Shown one piece after another: positions 50,053 to 60,276 of a stretch of DNA of 64,000 bases. How positions within the stretch are numbered: the stretch's first letter is position 1; each line of letters opens with the position of its first letter. The notes beneath the pieces are model-generated. The model was given only the letters and a program-made list of their open reading frames with translations, was not told the DNA's origin and did not search any database. Source of the DNA: Verrucomicrobiota bacterium. GTDB lineage: Bacteria; Verrucomicrobiota; Lentisphaeria; JABSQK01; JAJFLO01. Location: the NCBI GenBank assembly GCA_021772675.1, contig JAJFLO010000068.1, forward strand, positions 1 to 64,000. The letters run 5' to 3'. The translations under genes and the position numbers were made by a program.

Positions 50053-50961
50053 TTATAGATTTGCTATCGTTAGCATACCATTTTTTTCTTTCGCAAACAG
50101 CCTGGCAGCCGCTCCAATTGGCAGCACAACCCGATTGGTATCGTGTCCATACTCCAATCCAGATAAAACTGGACCATTTACATATTCAGCGACTTCTCGA
50201 TATAAAGGTTCCAAATCGCCATGACTTTTACTTTCCGGAGTACAGTTATTGAAGTGACCAAAAACCAAACCTCTAATCTTGTCAAAGATCCCGGAAAGCC
50301 GCATTTGTGTTAGCATCCGATCAATTCTATATGGCTCTTCATTGACATCTTCAATCACAAGGATTGCCTGATCAAGTATTGGCATGTATTCGGTACCAAT
50401 CAAAGAAGTAATTATAGATAGGCAGCCTGCAATTAAAGTGCCATTTGCAACACCTGGTTTTATGATATTGAGATTCTCTACCTGATTAAAATTCCCATGG
50501 CAGCACAGATCCCAAAAGTAGTTATGAGTCAGTTCACTGAATCCATCCTGAGTGCAATCCGCACAAAGTGTTATACCTGAAAATGTAACCAAATTTATTT
50601 TAGAGTATATTGCTAATTGCAATGCTGTGGTATCACTAAATCCGGAGAATATTTTTGGATTATTCTTTAAGAGTTGGTAGTCTACGTTTTTGAGTAGTCG
50701 TGTTGATCCATACCCTCCTCGTGCAACAAATATGGCCGATATTTCCGGATCAGAAAACATGGTATGCAAGTCGTTTAGACGATCGCTGTCGTGACCAGCA
50801 AGGTATCTGTTTTTTTTATAGACAGACTCCCCGAGTTTTACCCGATAACCAAGCTTCTTTAGATAGTCAATTGCAGGCTGCAGCCGGTCCGAACTCACAA
50901 CTCCCGAAGGTGCGATGATTCCGATTCCATCTCCCGATTTCAATAATGCAGGACGTAGCAT
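50053..50961 (-). CDS. S66-family LD-carboxypeptidase/MccF-like peptidase
   Basis: GDGIGIIAPSGVV, AIFVARGGYGSTRLL, FSGFSDTTALQLAI, VLSGLEYGHD. Confidence 0.9.
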   Translation of the reverse strand: MLRPALLKSGDGIGIIAPSGVVSSDRLQPAIDYLKKLGYRVKLGESVYKKNRYLAGHDSDRLNDLHTMFSDPEISAIFVARGGYGSTRLLKNVDYQLLKNNPKIFSGFSDTTALQLAIYSKINLVTFSGITLCADCTQDGFSELTHNYFWDLCCHGNFNQVENLNIIKPGVANGTLIAGCLSIITSLIGTEYMPILDQAILVIEDVNEEPYRIDRMLTQMRLSGIFDKIRGLVFGHFNNCTPESKSHGDLEPLYREVAEYVNGPVLSGLEYGHDTNRVVLPIGAAARLFAKEKNGMLTIANL

Positions 50962-51224
50962 AATGTTTACCGAATATTTATTGATTTAACTGAGTAATAG
51001 CGGCTGAAGCTCGCTTAAAACTTCCGCCTGAAGACGGAACTACAAACGTCGGCATCCATGACTCATCCATAAATTTAAAACACGGAATCTGTACGAAAAT
51101 TTCATGCAGTTTCCCTAAATTTTATATTAGAAAAACGTTCGTTCGTCCATAATTGCTGGTGGTATTGACTTCTTTTCAGGTAATTTACAAAAAATTAAAT
51201 CATAGTATTTTGCGAGTAATTATG

Positions 51225-51366
51225 GAGTCTGTATTCAAAATGTGAGTGGCAAATAGTAAATCGGCCATTCCTGGCTGAATCATATGAGCGCAGTCAGGAA
51301 TGACTGTGTTACTTTGACCTCAACCTAAAGCCTTCCCGGAACCACTCACATTTTGAATACAGACTC
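51225..51366. repeat. Palindromic element with 25-bp perfect terminal inverted repeats
   Basis: GAGTCTGTATTCAAAATGTGAGTGG 51225-51249 and reverse complement 51342-51366. Confidence 0.95.
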
Positions 51367-52106
51367 TAATTATGGGTGAACTCCAACACGTGCTTCGACA
51401 TATATATTGCTTTATCCAAAATACCCAGGATTATACGAATTGTTATGTGACTTTATTAATTAAACGTTCACCCCTAATTGCTGGGATTTTGCACTTGAAA
51501 TGCGTTGAAAACATGAGTTCCCAATCAGCATAGAATCCATGCGAGAGCCTGTCAATCAAAATCAAATAAAATGGTCGGATTCAACCCGCATTTCTCACAG
51601 AAAATCGTTATGAAACGATGTATCAGTTTGAAGTTGCTGAAGATGCGACGGGTAAATTCCACAGACGTACTCGCCAGTATGTCACGGATAATTGCCCGAG
51701 CATTTCTAACCCGGATTTCTCACAATACTTCGATTACAAAAGCGCATAATACCGAGATTCAATGTCTTAACTTGACCCTCAAACTCAAATGTGTATCGAC
51801 ACACTGTGTCATTCTTTCGTCCAAGTTAAACCTCTGAATATAGGCAATCTATGCTTTTCCACCAGAAAGTTCGTGAGAAAACCAGGCTAACAAATACGGC
51901 CTGAGACGGAGTGCCAGCAGGTTTCTTGAGAAATGCGGACTAAGTCCTCTCATTACGAAGTTGGTGAGAAAAACGGGCTAGTGGAGAAATCATTTAATTT
52001 TACATCATTGCTCGCATTGGCATCCAATTGAAAAGTAGCAAACTATCATAACACTTCATTGTCAAATTGAACATACCTTCGCGCAATGGTCTCAAAGTAA
52101 TTCGAA

Positions 52107-53243
52107 TTATTTAGAAGACATAATATTAAATACCAACAATCGATTCGATTCGGGAACAATCAAGAGTAGATATGTCTGATCATCACATACGATAACACCG
52201 AAGCTATTACCGAATGCTGGGGCTTGGACCGAAATCTTGAAATCTAAAATTTCCTGAGCCCCTGAATGCCGGTTGAATACCTTAATCGATTGATAATCGT
52301 TTCCAAGAGTAATTATTTTATCGTGATAGGCGATGAGTGGTCCGCCTCCAGCACCAACCCAAATGGTTTTTCCATCTGAATCAAGGGCCTGAATTGTATC
52401 ATTCTCGACAGCATAGAAATTCCCGTCTTCGTCAACGGCAAAATAGTTGATTCCCTTGCTAAATTTAGGGCTTATTTTTGCTGACTTGGTAAATTTTCCA
52501 ATTTCCGGATCATAAACTTTTAAATGCCCATTATTCCCCATAAAAATGGTTTCTCTTTTTAAGGGTAAGTCAGTGCTTAAGATAGAATGACCAAATGAGA
52601 GTAGGTTTACATGATGATCAGAACCCCATTCAATCTTATTTTTAAAAGGCAACTGTAGCAAAAAGGGTATATAAATATTGTGGTCAATATTTGAATTATT
52701 AATCCTGGGATTTTTTTGCTCCCAGACAAAGGTATAAGCATTCTCCATTGAATAATCATTATAGCTATTGGTATCAATTACTATGGGAAGAAACTTATTA
52801 TCATTGTCTAAAAAACCCCATCCGATTTCCTGTAAATAGAAAAGTGAATCTGAATTACCGGAATAGAAAAAATCCAGGCTTTGGCAGTTGTTACATATTT
52901 CCTCTGAAAGATTTAATCGCCACCGTTCTGACGCACCCGTAAAATCAATCGCGTTGGGCAAAATGTTTAATAGTTTAAAACGTTTTGGGATTCTCTTTTT
53001 ATGGGGTCTAATTTTTGAGGGAAAACTGAACCAATCGTCGTTTTTATTGGCATTCCTAACAGTATCGATTTTTTTTGCAAGTGGATTTAGCAGTAGTGGA
53101 TCACCTAAGCGTTGCTGATGAACAAGTGCTAATGAAATATCATCTCCCTGAACTGACATATTTACCATCAGCAATAAAAACATAACATTAGGTTGAAACA
53201 AATTCACAGGTATTAAATTTCGTAATTGGAAATAATTTTGCAT
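52107..53243 (-). CDS. Exported beta-propeller-like protein
   Basis: Repeated blade-like strands (YFAVDEDGNFYAVENDTIQALDSDGKTIW, GGPLIAYHDKIITLGNDYQSIKVFNRHSG). Confidence 0.55.
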   Translation of the reverse strand: MQNYFQLRNLIPVNLFQPNVMFLLLMVNMSVQGDDISLALVHQQRLGDPLLLNPLAKKIDTVRNANKNDDWFSFPSKIRPHKKRIPKRFKLLNILPNAIDFTGASERWRLNLSEEICNNCQSLDFFYSGNSDSLFYLQEIGWGFLDNDNKFLPIVIDTNSYNDYSMENAYTFVWEQKNPRINNSNIDHNIYIPFLLQLPFKNKIEWGSDHHVNLLSFGHSILSTDLPLKRETIFMGNNGHLKVYDPEIGKFTKSAKISPKFSKGINYFAVDEDGNFYAVENDTIQALDSDGKTIWVGAGGGPLIAYHDKIITLGNDYQSIKVFNRHSGAQEILDFKISVQAPAFGNSFGVIVCDDQTYLLLIVPESNRLLVFNIMSSK

Positions 53244-53350
53244 GCAGTCCTAACCTGAACAATTCATAACTCATTGATATCACGCAATCTAATAACTCTC
53301 ACTACAAAAGTTTATGAATTATTCAGGCCAATGTGCTAAAGATTGAAAAA

Positions 53351-55315
53351 CTAATCCACCAAACAAAGTGACGAGTTACAATCATGAATATTTGTGTTGT
53401 TTAATTCATCGATTTCGTTACTCCAGTGGCAAAGATTTGCGATAAGCCACAAATTTTTGTCGCCAGTATTTAACATTTTTTCTAGTTCAGCAGAGTTAAA
53501 CAGAGATTGCGACAGACTGGAATTGAGACAAAGATCTCTCATGTAATCAGAAAGAGAGGTTGAAAACCAAGCTGAAAAAGGCACCGGAAAGCTCATCTTT
53601 TTCCGATCTATAATCTGATCAGGGAGAATATTTTTGAATGCATTTCTTGTAAGTCGTTTTGTTTCTAATAAATCAAACTCATCGATTTGATCAACTGTAA
53701 GTGATTGTCCCCGCTGCTTTGCTTCGTTGTTCCGCCAATCCATTTTGTAATGATCAGGTAATGAAAAGGCAAATTCCACCAAACGATGATCAGTGAATGG
53801 AACCCTGGCTTCAACAGAAGTAAGCATGGTGCTGCTATCTACTCTTGATAATAAACTTTCTAAATTGAAATTTGCATGTAAGTGTAATCGTTTATCAAAC
53901 GTGGAACATGATTCCAATCGATTAAAAAATGATTCATAAAAAGAAATCATTTCACTATCATCGTCTAATTCTGTCCAAACCTCTTCTTTGAATAACTTAA
54001 ACTTATCAACCAATCCCATCCAGGAACAGGTACTTAAAAAATGATCGGTATCATTGAGGAAAAATGCCCTCCCATATTTCATGAGCATCGACATAGAAAA
54101 TGGGTCAGATAAATCAACAGCATCTGATTCCCGAGAACATCGATCATAATCAAAAGCGGAAAAATGAGGTTGGACATAGCCGCCGAAAATTTCATCGGCT
54201 CCTTCTCCCGTTAACGTTACCGTACATCTCTTCTTCAATGCTTTAGCAAGCTTAAATATTGAGATTTCATTTGGGGTTGATAGCGGTAGTCCCTTGTTCT
54301 TAATCAATGCAATCCAATTTGTTACAAAATCATCTGATGTTATTGTTTCACTGTTCATCTCCAAGGCGAATTTATCTGTTACAAGCTTCGCATAGTGATA
54401 CTCGTTTAATGTTTCATCATCTGTCCCAGCGCAAAACGTTGGTATCTTTTTGAGATAGTGGTTTGCAACGACGGCTGAAATAATTGCCGAATCCAAGCCA
54501 CCACTAATAAATAATCCAAGCGGAACATCACTCATTAATCGCATTTTTACCGAATCGTCAATCAATGCATGACATTGTTCAACTGCTGTATCAAACGAAA
54601 GATTCAATTTTTCCTCATCTGGAATTACGGGAATTTGCCAGTAGCTCTTTGAGGATACATTCCAGGAGTTATAGTTAATCGATCTATAAGTTCCTGGTTT
54701 TAGTGTGTATACATCATTAACAAGTGTAGTTTCCCCCAAACAAGTTCGACCAGTTGTCAGGTAATGCGACATGGCAGACAAATTATAAGAGCACTGTGTT
54801 TCAGACAGTAGGGCCACTGCAGGAATCGTCGAAGCAAAGCACATTCTGTTTTTACTTTGAGTAAAATATAGTGGTTTAATTCCCATACGATCTCTTGCCA
54901 GATGCAAAACTTCTTTTCTAGGATCGACTAAACCTATAGCAAAGAAACCGTTAAAATACTCGAAACAATTTAATCCCCAGTGCAGATATGCTTTTAGGAC
55001 AACTTCAGTGTCACAGTTTGTAAAAAACTGGTATCCATATTTTTTTAGTCGTTCCCTCAGATTGATATAATTATAAATTTCTCCATTATAGGTTAACGCA
55101 CAACCTGAATCACCATCCACCATAGGCTGACTACCCGATTCAATATCTATAATAGCCAGTCTTGTATGACCAAAAACCCAGTGAGAACCTTGGCATGTCC
55201 CCTGCGCGTTAGGTCCTCTGTTGTGGAGAATTTTCAATGATTTATTGATTAAATCATTATTCTTATGACGGAGATTTTCATCGGGCGTACTTATGATACC
55301 GGCGATTCCACACAT
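53351..55315 (-). CDS. asnB: Glutamine-hydrolysing asparagine synthetase
   Basis: MCGIAGIIS nucleophile Cys, HNRGPNAQGT, LSFDTAV..LGLFISGGLDSAIISAVV; start corrected. Confidence 0.92.
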   Translation of the reverse strand: MCGIAGIISTPDENLRHKNNDLINKSLKILHNRGPNAQGTCQGSHWVFGHTRLAIIDIESGSQPMVDGDSGCALTYNGEIYNYINLRERLKKYGYQFFTNCDTEVVLKAYLHWGLNCFEYFNGFFAIGLVDPRKEVLHLARDRMGIKPLYFTQSKNRMCFASTIPAVALLSETQCSYNLSAMSHYLTTGRTCLGETTLVNDVYTLKPGTYRSINYNSWNVSSKSYWQIPVIPDEEKLNLSFDTAVEQCHALIDDSVKMRLMSDVPLGLFISGGLDSAIISAVVANHYLKKIPTFCAGTDDETLNEYHYAKLVTDKFALEMNSETITSDDFVTNWIALIKNKGLPLSTPNEISIFKLAKALKKRCTVTLTGEGADEIFGGYVQPHFSAFDYDRCSRESDAVDLSDPFSMSMLMKYGRAFFLNDTDHFLSTCSWMGLVDKFKLFKEEVWTELDDDSEMISFYESFFNRLESCSTFDKRLHLHANFNLESLLSRVDSSTMLTSVEARVPFTDHRLVEFAFSLPDHYKMDWRNNEAKQRGQSLTVDQIDEFDLLETKRLTRNAFKNILPDQIIDRKKMSFPVPFSAWFSTSLSDYMRDLCLNSSLSQSLFNSAELEKMLNTGDKNLWLIANLCHWSNEIDELNNTNIHDCNSSLCLVD

Positions 55316-55375
55316 ATAATTTATCCCTTTAGGTAATTGACAATAAAATTTTCGCAATTCCGATGCCAGGCAAAA

Positions 55376-56065
55376 ATGAAAAATAGTACAGATCAAAAAT
55401 CATGGGAAGGTAATAACTTTTTCAATCACCTCTTATTTTATCTAATCTCGTTTGGTTTTTTTATTAATGCATATGTAATGGCAACGGGAAGGGATTCAAT
55501 TATATTTTATTTTTGTTTTTCGACGATTTGGTTAGTTTGTGCAGCAATAAATGATGTTTTCCTTAAGAATAAATTTAAGTCATTTATGGCTACCGTCATA
55601 ATCATGGCGAACACGTTTATCATTCCTTTCTCATTATACTCGTATGGATGTACAGTTGGTATGGCAGCGTTGGGAAGTATACTTTACATTATTGTAACAA
55701 TCGCCCTGTCTCCACTATACGTAAATATCGCCGCAGCTTCTGCAGGGATATATTTTTCGTTCATTCAAAAAAGGTATTATGTTCAGGATGATTACAATTC
55801 TGCTAATTTCTTTTACATAATGGCTGCTTATATCAGCCTAATATTTATTGCACTTTGTTGGCGTTTCCTAATACAAAAACTTTATGTACTCATAAATAAT
55901 GCAATCAATTCTGTTCAGAATTTTCAACCTGATGAGGTATCAATTGCGAAAAAGCAGTATAACGATTTAATGAATAATCAACGATTGCTAAAAGAAGAAA
56001 TTGCTTTGCACATCACTGAATTGAACGATATAACCGGGCATCAAAGAAATTTAGCTGATCAATGA
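55376..56065 (+). CDS. Multi-TM membrane protein with C-terminal coiled coil, probable sensor half
   Basis: About six TM helices; ATGA overlap with the histidine kinase ORF. Confidence 0.65.
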   Translation: MKNSTDQKSWEGNNFFNHLLFYLISFGFFINAYVMATGRDSIIFYFCFSTIWLVCAAINDVFLKNKFKSFMATVIIMANTFIIPFSLYSYGCTVGMAALGSILYIIVTIALSPLYVNIAAASAGIYFSFIQKRYYVQDDYNSANFFYIMAAYISLIFIALCWRFLIQKLYVLINNAINSVQNFQPDEVSIAKKQYNDLMNNQRLLKEEIALHITELNDITGHQRNLADQ

Positions 56066-56751
56066 ACACAGACGGTGCGAAAGATAAACCTAATTTATTA
56101 GTAAATCATCATAGAATGAATAAAATCATTCGGCATAAGCTAAGGAACTTGTGCGCGGGCGTAAAAATGGCCATTGATCGAATCGCCGAGCAAACGATCG
56201 AAATTAATCCCAAAATTAGCGAACGATGTTCGATCATAACTTCAGAATTAGATAATCTTGAAAATTTCTCCGTAAGAATGGATCTATTATTTGACAGTCT
56301 CCCCCCGCCTGATTGTTTATCATTATTTGAAATAATTTCTTTATCACGTAATTTCTTTATCCAAAGGTTTCCATTTTGCACATTATCCATAAATGGAAAC
56401 CAAGATGATATAAAATTTATACATGGCTCGTGGCTCTTAACTGCTATCAAAGAGTTATTAATAAATGCAGGCGAAGCAAATGAAATTGATGGAGAAGTAA
56501 AACTATCCTGGGATTTTGAAAATGAACAATCAATTCGCTTAGAAAATTGTGGTGATTCTATACCGGATGAAATTCCTTTAAATCCACCGCAACCATTTTT
56601 CACATTGAAAAGCAGGCATGACGGCCTTGGCTTGGCAATTGCAGACAGAATTTGCCAAGAAATTGATAGCGAATTAAGCATTAAACCCGTCCCTTCTAAT
56701 TCCGTGAATGTAATGTTAAAATTGCCAATAAAAGAAGTTATATATGGATAA
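56062..56751 (+). CDS. Soluble histidine kinase
   Basis: H-box IIRHKLRNLCAGVKMAI, N-box LLINAGEANE, G-box HDGLGLAIADRICQE. Confidence 0.85.
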   Translation: MNTDGAKDKPNLLVNHHRMNKIIRHKLRNLCAGVKMAIDRIAEQTIEINPKISERCSIITSELDNLENFSVRMDLLFDSLPPPDCLSLFEIISLSRNFFIQRFPFCTLSINGNQDDIKFIHGSWLLTAIKELLINAGEANEIDGEVKLSWDFENEQSIRLENCGDSIPDEIPLNPPQPFFTLKSRHDGLGLAIADRICQEIDSELSIKPVPSNSVNVMLKLPIKEVIYG

Positions 56752-58129
56752 ATTTTCAGTATTAATTGTAGAAGACAATCTTCTGGTAAGTACCACGGTA
56801 CAGGATATTTTAACTGATGAAGGTTACAGGGTTGAATGTGCTGAAACTGGAAAATCCGCACAGAAAATTTTGTCAAAAAATGAATTTAATATTGTTATTC
56901 TCGACATGATGCTACCAGACATTGACGGCCGAAGCTTACTGACAAAATGGCATAAAGCATACCCAAATATCGTCATTATAATTATGACGGCATACGGAGA
57001 TGTAAGTACAGCCGTAGATTGCCTTAAATCTGGAGCCTATGACTTCCTGACAAAACCGGTGGATAAAACATTTCTCTTAAAAACGTTAAGCAATTGCATC
57101 GATCACTTAAATTTATCAAAAAAGGTAAATGTTCTTACACAACTAACAAAAAGAGAAACTGACACGGTAGTGATGGGAGAAATTATAGGCAAATCACCCA
57201 TACTTAATAAAACGATTGATATGGCAAAATTGATAGCACAAAGTGATTTTTCCTGTTTATTCATTAAGGGGGAAAGTGGTACGGGGAAAGGTTTATTCGC
57301 CAAAACAATACATAAGATGGGAAAACGTTCTGGTAAACCATTTGTCGAATTAAACTGCTCAGCTCTACCTGCTAACTTAATAGAAAGCGAACTGTTTGGT
57401 CATAAAAGAGGTGCATTTACAGATGCGAAAGAAGATAAAATTGGACTGTTAGAATTGGCGCATACCGGGACGCTATTCTTAGATGAAATTGGTGATATGG
57501 ACGTTACGTTGCAAGTCAAACTTTTAAAGGCCATAGAGGAACAGATATTTCGGAAAATAGGAGGTACTGTCGATGTCACGGTTGATATTAGCATTATCGC
57601 TGCAACCAATCAAAACGTTGAAAAACTCGTTGCAGATGGGAAGTTCCGCGCAGACTTATATTATCGATTAAATGTGGTTCCAATTGAAATTCCACCGTTA
57701 AGAGATCGAATCGAGGACATTCCAAGTTTATCGGATCATTATGTAAACGTATTTTCTCGTAAATTTGGAAAAAACATAGAGGGATTCACAAAAACAGCCA
57801 AAGAAGCAATCTCTAATTATTCGTGGCCTGGCAACGTTAGAGAATTTAGGAATGTTGTGGAAAGAGGCTGTATTTTATCTAAGAATAGTTTGATTGGTAA
57901 TGACGAATTATTATTTCCCGACATTATCGGTCAGGAATCAAATAATAGTGACATAAATGATAATTTGCCAGCCATGCCTTTAGCGAAAGCTGAAAATCTG
58001 ATAATTAAAGCAGCGATGACTAAAGCTAAAGGGAATAAAAATAAGGCAGCACGGATTCTCGGAGTCCATAGAACAACTCTATACAAAAAGCTTGAAGAAT
58101 ATTCGATATCTGTTACAGACTTTATTTAA
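56744..58129 (+). CDS. NtrC-family sigma54-dependent response regulator
   Basis: REC domain (VILDMMLPDIDG), Walker A GESGTGKG, GAFTDA loop, C-terminal Fis-type HTH (KNKAARILGVHRTTLYKKLEEY). Confidence 0.95.
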   Translation: MDKFSVLIVEDNLLVSTTVQDILTDEGYRVECAETGKSAQKILSKNEFNIVILDMMLPDIDGRSLLTKWHKAYPNIVIIIMTAYGDVSTAVDCLKSGAYDFLTKPVDKTFLLKTLSNCIDHLNLSKKVNVLTQLTKRETDTVVMGEIIGKSPILNKTIDMAKLIAQSDFSCLFIKGESGTGKGLFAKTIHKMGKRSGKPFVELNCSALPANLIESELFGHKRGAFTDAKEDKIGLLELAHTGTLFLDEIGDMDVTLQVKLLKAIEEQIFRKIGGTVDVTVDISIIAATNQNVEKLVADGKFRADLYYRLNVVPIEIPPLRDRIEDIPSLSDHYVNVFSRKFGKNIEGFTKTAKEAISNYSWPGNVREFRNVVERGCILSKNSLIGNDELLFPDIIGQESNNSDINDNLPAMPLAKAENLIIKAAMTKAKGNKNKAARILGVHRTTLYKKLEEYSISVTDFI

Positions 58130-60006
58130 TCAAACGCATCATGAATTAAACGTGCCAGTGATTCTATTTTAAACGGCTTTGGCAAAAATGCAAAAGCACC
58201 TTTGTTGATGATCCATTGACTATCCATTCCTCCCGGGAAAGCACTGATTACAATAATAGGAAGTTTGGGCTTTTTTGATAGGAAATAATCCAGAAGATCA
58301 TCGCCTCGGATTCCAGGAAGAACAAAATCCTGAATAATCAAGTCAATCTTATTTATATGTTCCATAAAAATGTCACGCCCATCGACACCATTATCGACTG
58401 ATAAAACGTCGAATCCAAAAGACTTTAACCACGCTGTAATCCCACTGTTTATTAGAGGTTCGTCTTCGATTAATAGAACTGTTTTGATTTGTTCAAACCT
58501 GAAAGGCTTAATTTTTAATAATGGACTTTGGGGTTTAGAGTTGCTGCTTTTTTCCTGGTTTCCAGATTGACTCAATGTTTTGAGTTGAATTTCAAATGTG
58601 GTGCCATGGTTCTTTTTACTTTCTACGGTAATTTTACCACCTAATGTTTTGACAGATTCATTAACCATCCAAAGTCCAAGACCAGTTCCTTTTTCTTTTG
58701 TTGAAAAATAGGCGTTAAAAATTGATTTAATCTGGTCTTCGGATAAACCACAGCCGTCATCTTTAACACGTACAACGACATATTCGTCAGTTTCATTATC
58801 TTTGTTACTCGTTCCTTTTCCGTCTATTTTATAACATTGAATCGTGACTTTACTACCTTGCGCAACCATAGCATCCCGGGCATTAATACATAGGTTGAGA
58901 ATCATATCTTGTAATATGCTTCTAACACCCAAAATCGGAGGCAATGAAGGTTCTATGATTAGGCTAAATGTAATATGAGGAGAAATAATGTGATTAATTA
59001 GATCATCCAGTTCCAAAAGTAAATCACCCAGATTAATTTCCTCTATTAAAGTATTATTACGTTTTCCACCAATTAATCTTAATACATTTGTCAATAGCGA
59101 GGCCGCTTGGTTTGTATACGATATTGTTTTGCTTAATGCATTTGTAATATTTCCAGGTGCCTCGGGTCGGGTCACACACCATTCCACAATATTTTGAATA
59201 CCAGCTAACAGATTTTTAAAATCATGAATCATTCCTTCCACAAGCTTCACTGTTAAGGATTGTTGTTCGATTTGTTTTATTTCGCTAATTGAAAAATCCT
59301 TTTTGACTATACACCCCGATATCACAGGCCATTTGTCATCAAGTTTTATAGCCCCCAGATAGTCATCAACTTGAACAGACCCTCCATATAATTTTTTAAT
59401 CCGATATGATATTTTATAATGACCCCCATTTTTGATACAACTATCCAAAATCTCATCGTAAGAAGCGAGATCCTGTTTCAAGATAATTGAACGCCAATCA
59501 AAAAATTTTAGATTATCTTCTGGTGAAATGATCGACATTTCTATAAGTCGATTTATATCTGAAAAAATTCGTTTGTTCTGCATTAAATCATGTAAATAAC
59601 ACAAGCTGAATTCAGAATGATCTACACCTTCGTATGTAATTGATCTTAAACTTGTCTTCTTTTGATTTTGAATTGATCTTCGATCGGGTAGCCTAGTAAA
59701 AATACCAAATTCCGCAGAAATCAGAAATAACTTAAAACCCGCATCCGATTTTTTACGTTCATACAAAACAATTTTGTTTCCATCTTGACTAATAAAGTAA
59801 TAAATTTTTGAAGGATTAAATCCCTTAGCAGTTTCAAATTCAACTCGGATTGGCTTATGTGATTCAAAATTAAAAAATCTTCGCGCTTCCTTATTTAAGG
59901 ACAGAATTAAATTATGCGCAAAGTCAATTATCAATGCTGGTTTATTTAATTCTTCGACCAATAATGTTAATTGATTTCCCGCAAGAGAATTTTTTGAGGT
60001 TTCCAT
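58126..60006 (-). CDS. Hybrid sensor histidine kinase with C-terminal receiver
   Basis: HDFKNLLAGIQNIVE, LCINARDAM, GTGLGLWMVNESVKTLGG, VLLIEDEPLIN...IIQDFVLPGIRG. Confidence 0.93.
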   Translation of the reverse strand: METSKNSLAGNQLTLLVEELNKPALIIDFAHNLILSLNKEARRFFNFESHKPIRVEFETAKGFNPSKIYYFISQDGNKIVLYERKKSDAGFKLFLISAEFGIFTRLPDRRSIQNQKKTSLRSITYEGVDHSEFSLCYLHDLMQNKRIFSDINRLIEMSIISPEDNLKFFDWRSIILKQDLASYDEILDSCIKNGGHYKISYRIKKLYGGSVQVDDYLGAIKLDDKWPVISGCIVKKDFSISEIKQIEQQSLTVKLVEGMIHDFKNLLAGIQNIVEWCVTRPEAPGNITNALSKTISYTNQAASLLTNVLRLIGGKRNNTLIEEINLGDLLLELDDLINHIISPHITFSLIIEPSLPPILGVRSILQDMILNLCINARDAMVAQGSKVTIQCYKIDGKGTSNKDNETDEYVVVRVKDDGCGLSEDQIKSIFNAYFSTKEKGTGLGLWMVNESVKTLGGKITVESKKNHGTTFEIQLKTLSQSGNQEKSSNSKPQSPLLKIKPFRFEQIKTVLLIEDEPLINSGITAWLKSFGFDVLSVDNGVDGRDIFMEHINKIDLIIQDFVLPGIRGDDLLDYFLSKKPKLPIIVISAFPGGMDSQWIINKGAFAFLPKPFKIESLARLIHDAFD

Positions 60007-60276
60007 AATAAAATTCTTTTAGATAAATGTGATCAATTTTTTACTGTAAACTAGGTTTTTCTACCTAACTCAACATCTTATAATCTACTGTATTATTGAA
60101 TTAAGTTTAAAATTTGAAAATAAACTGTCGATATATATTACAGAACTTGGCCCATTTTTAAATAGAACCCATTCGAATTAACGTCGCACATCATGTGTGA
60201 GCTATTCAAAATGGACACTAAATAGTAATCTCAATATTTTATTGTCCACTAATACAATTCTAACGTAAAAATTACT

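Noticed and set aside
56109-56876. 255-aa minus-strand ORF
   Set aside because: Antisense to a clear histidine kinase gene; no recognisable motifs
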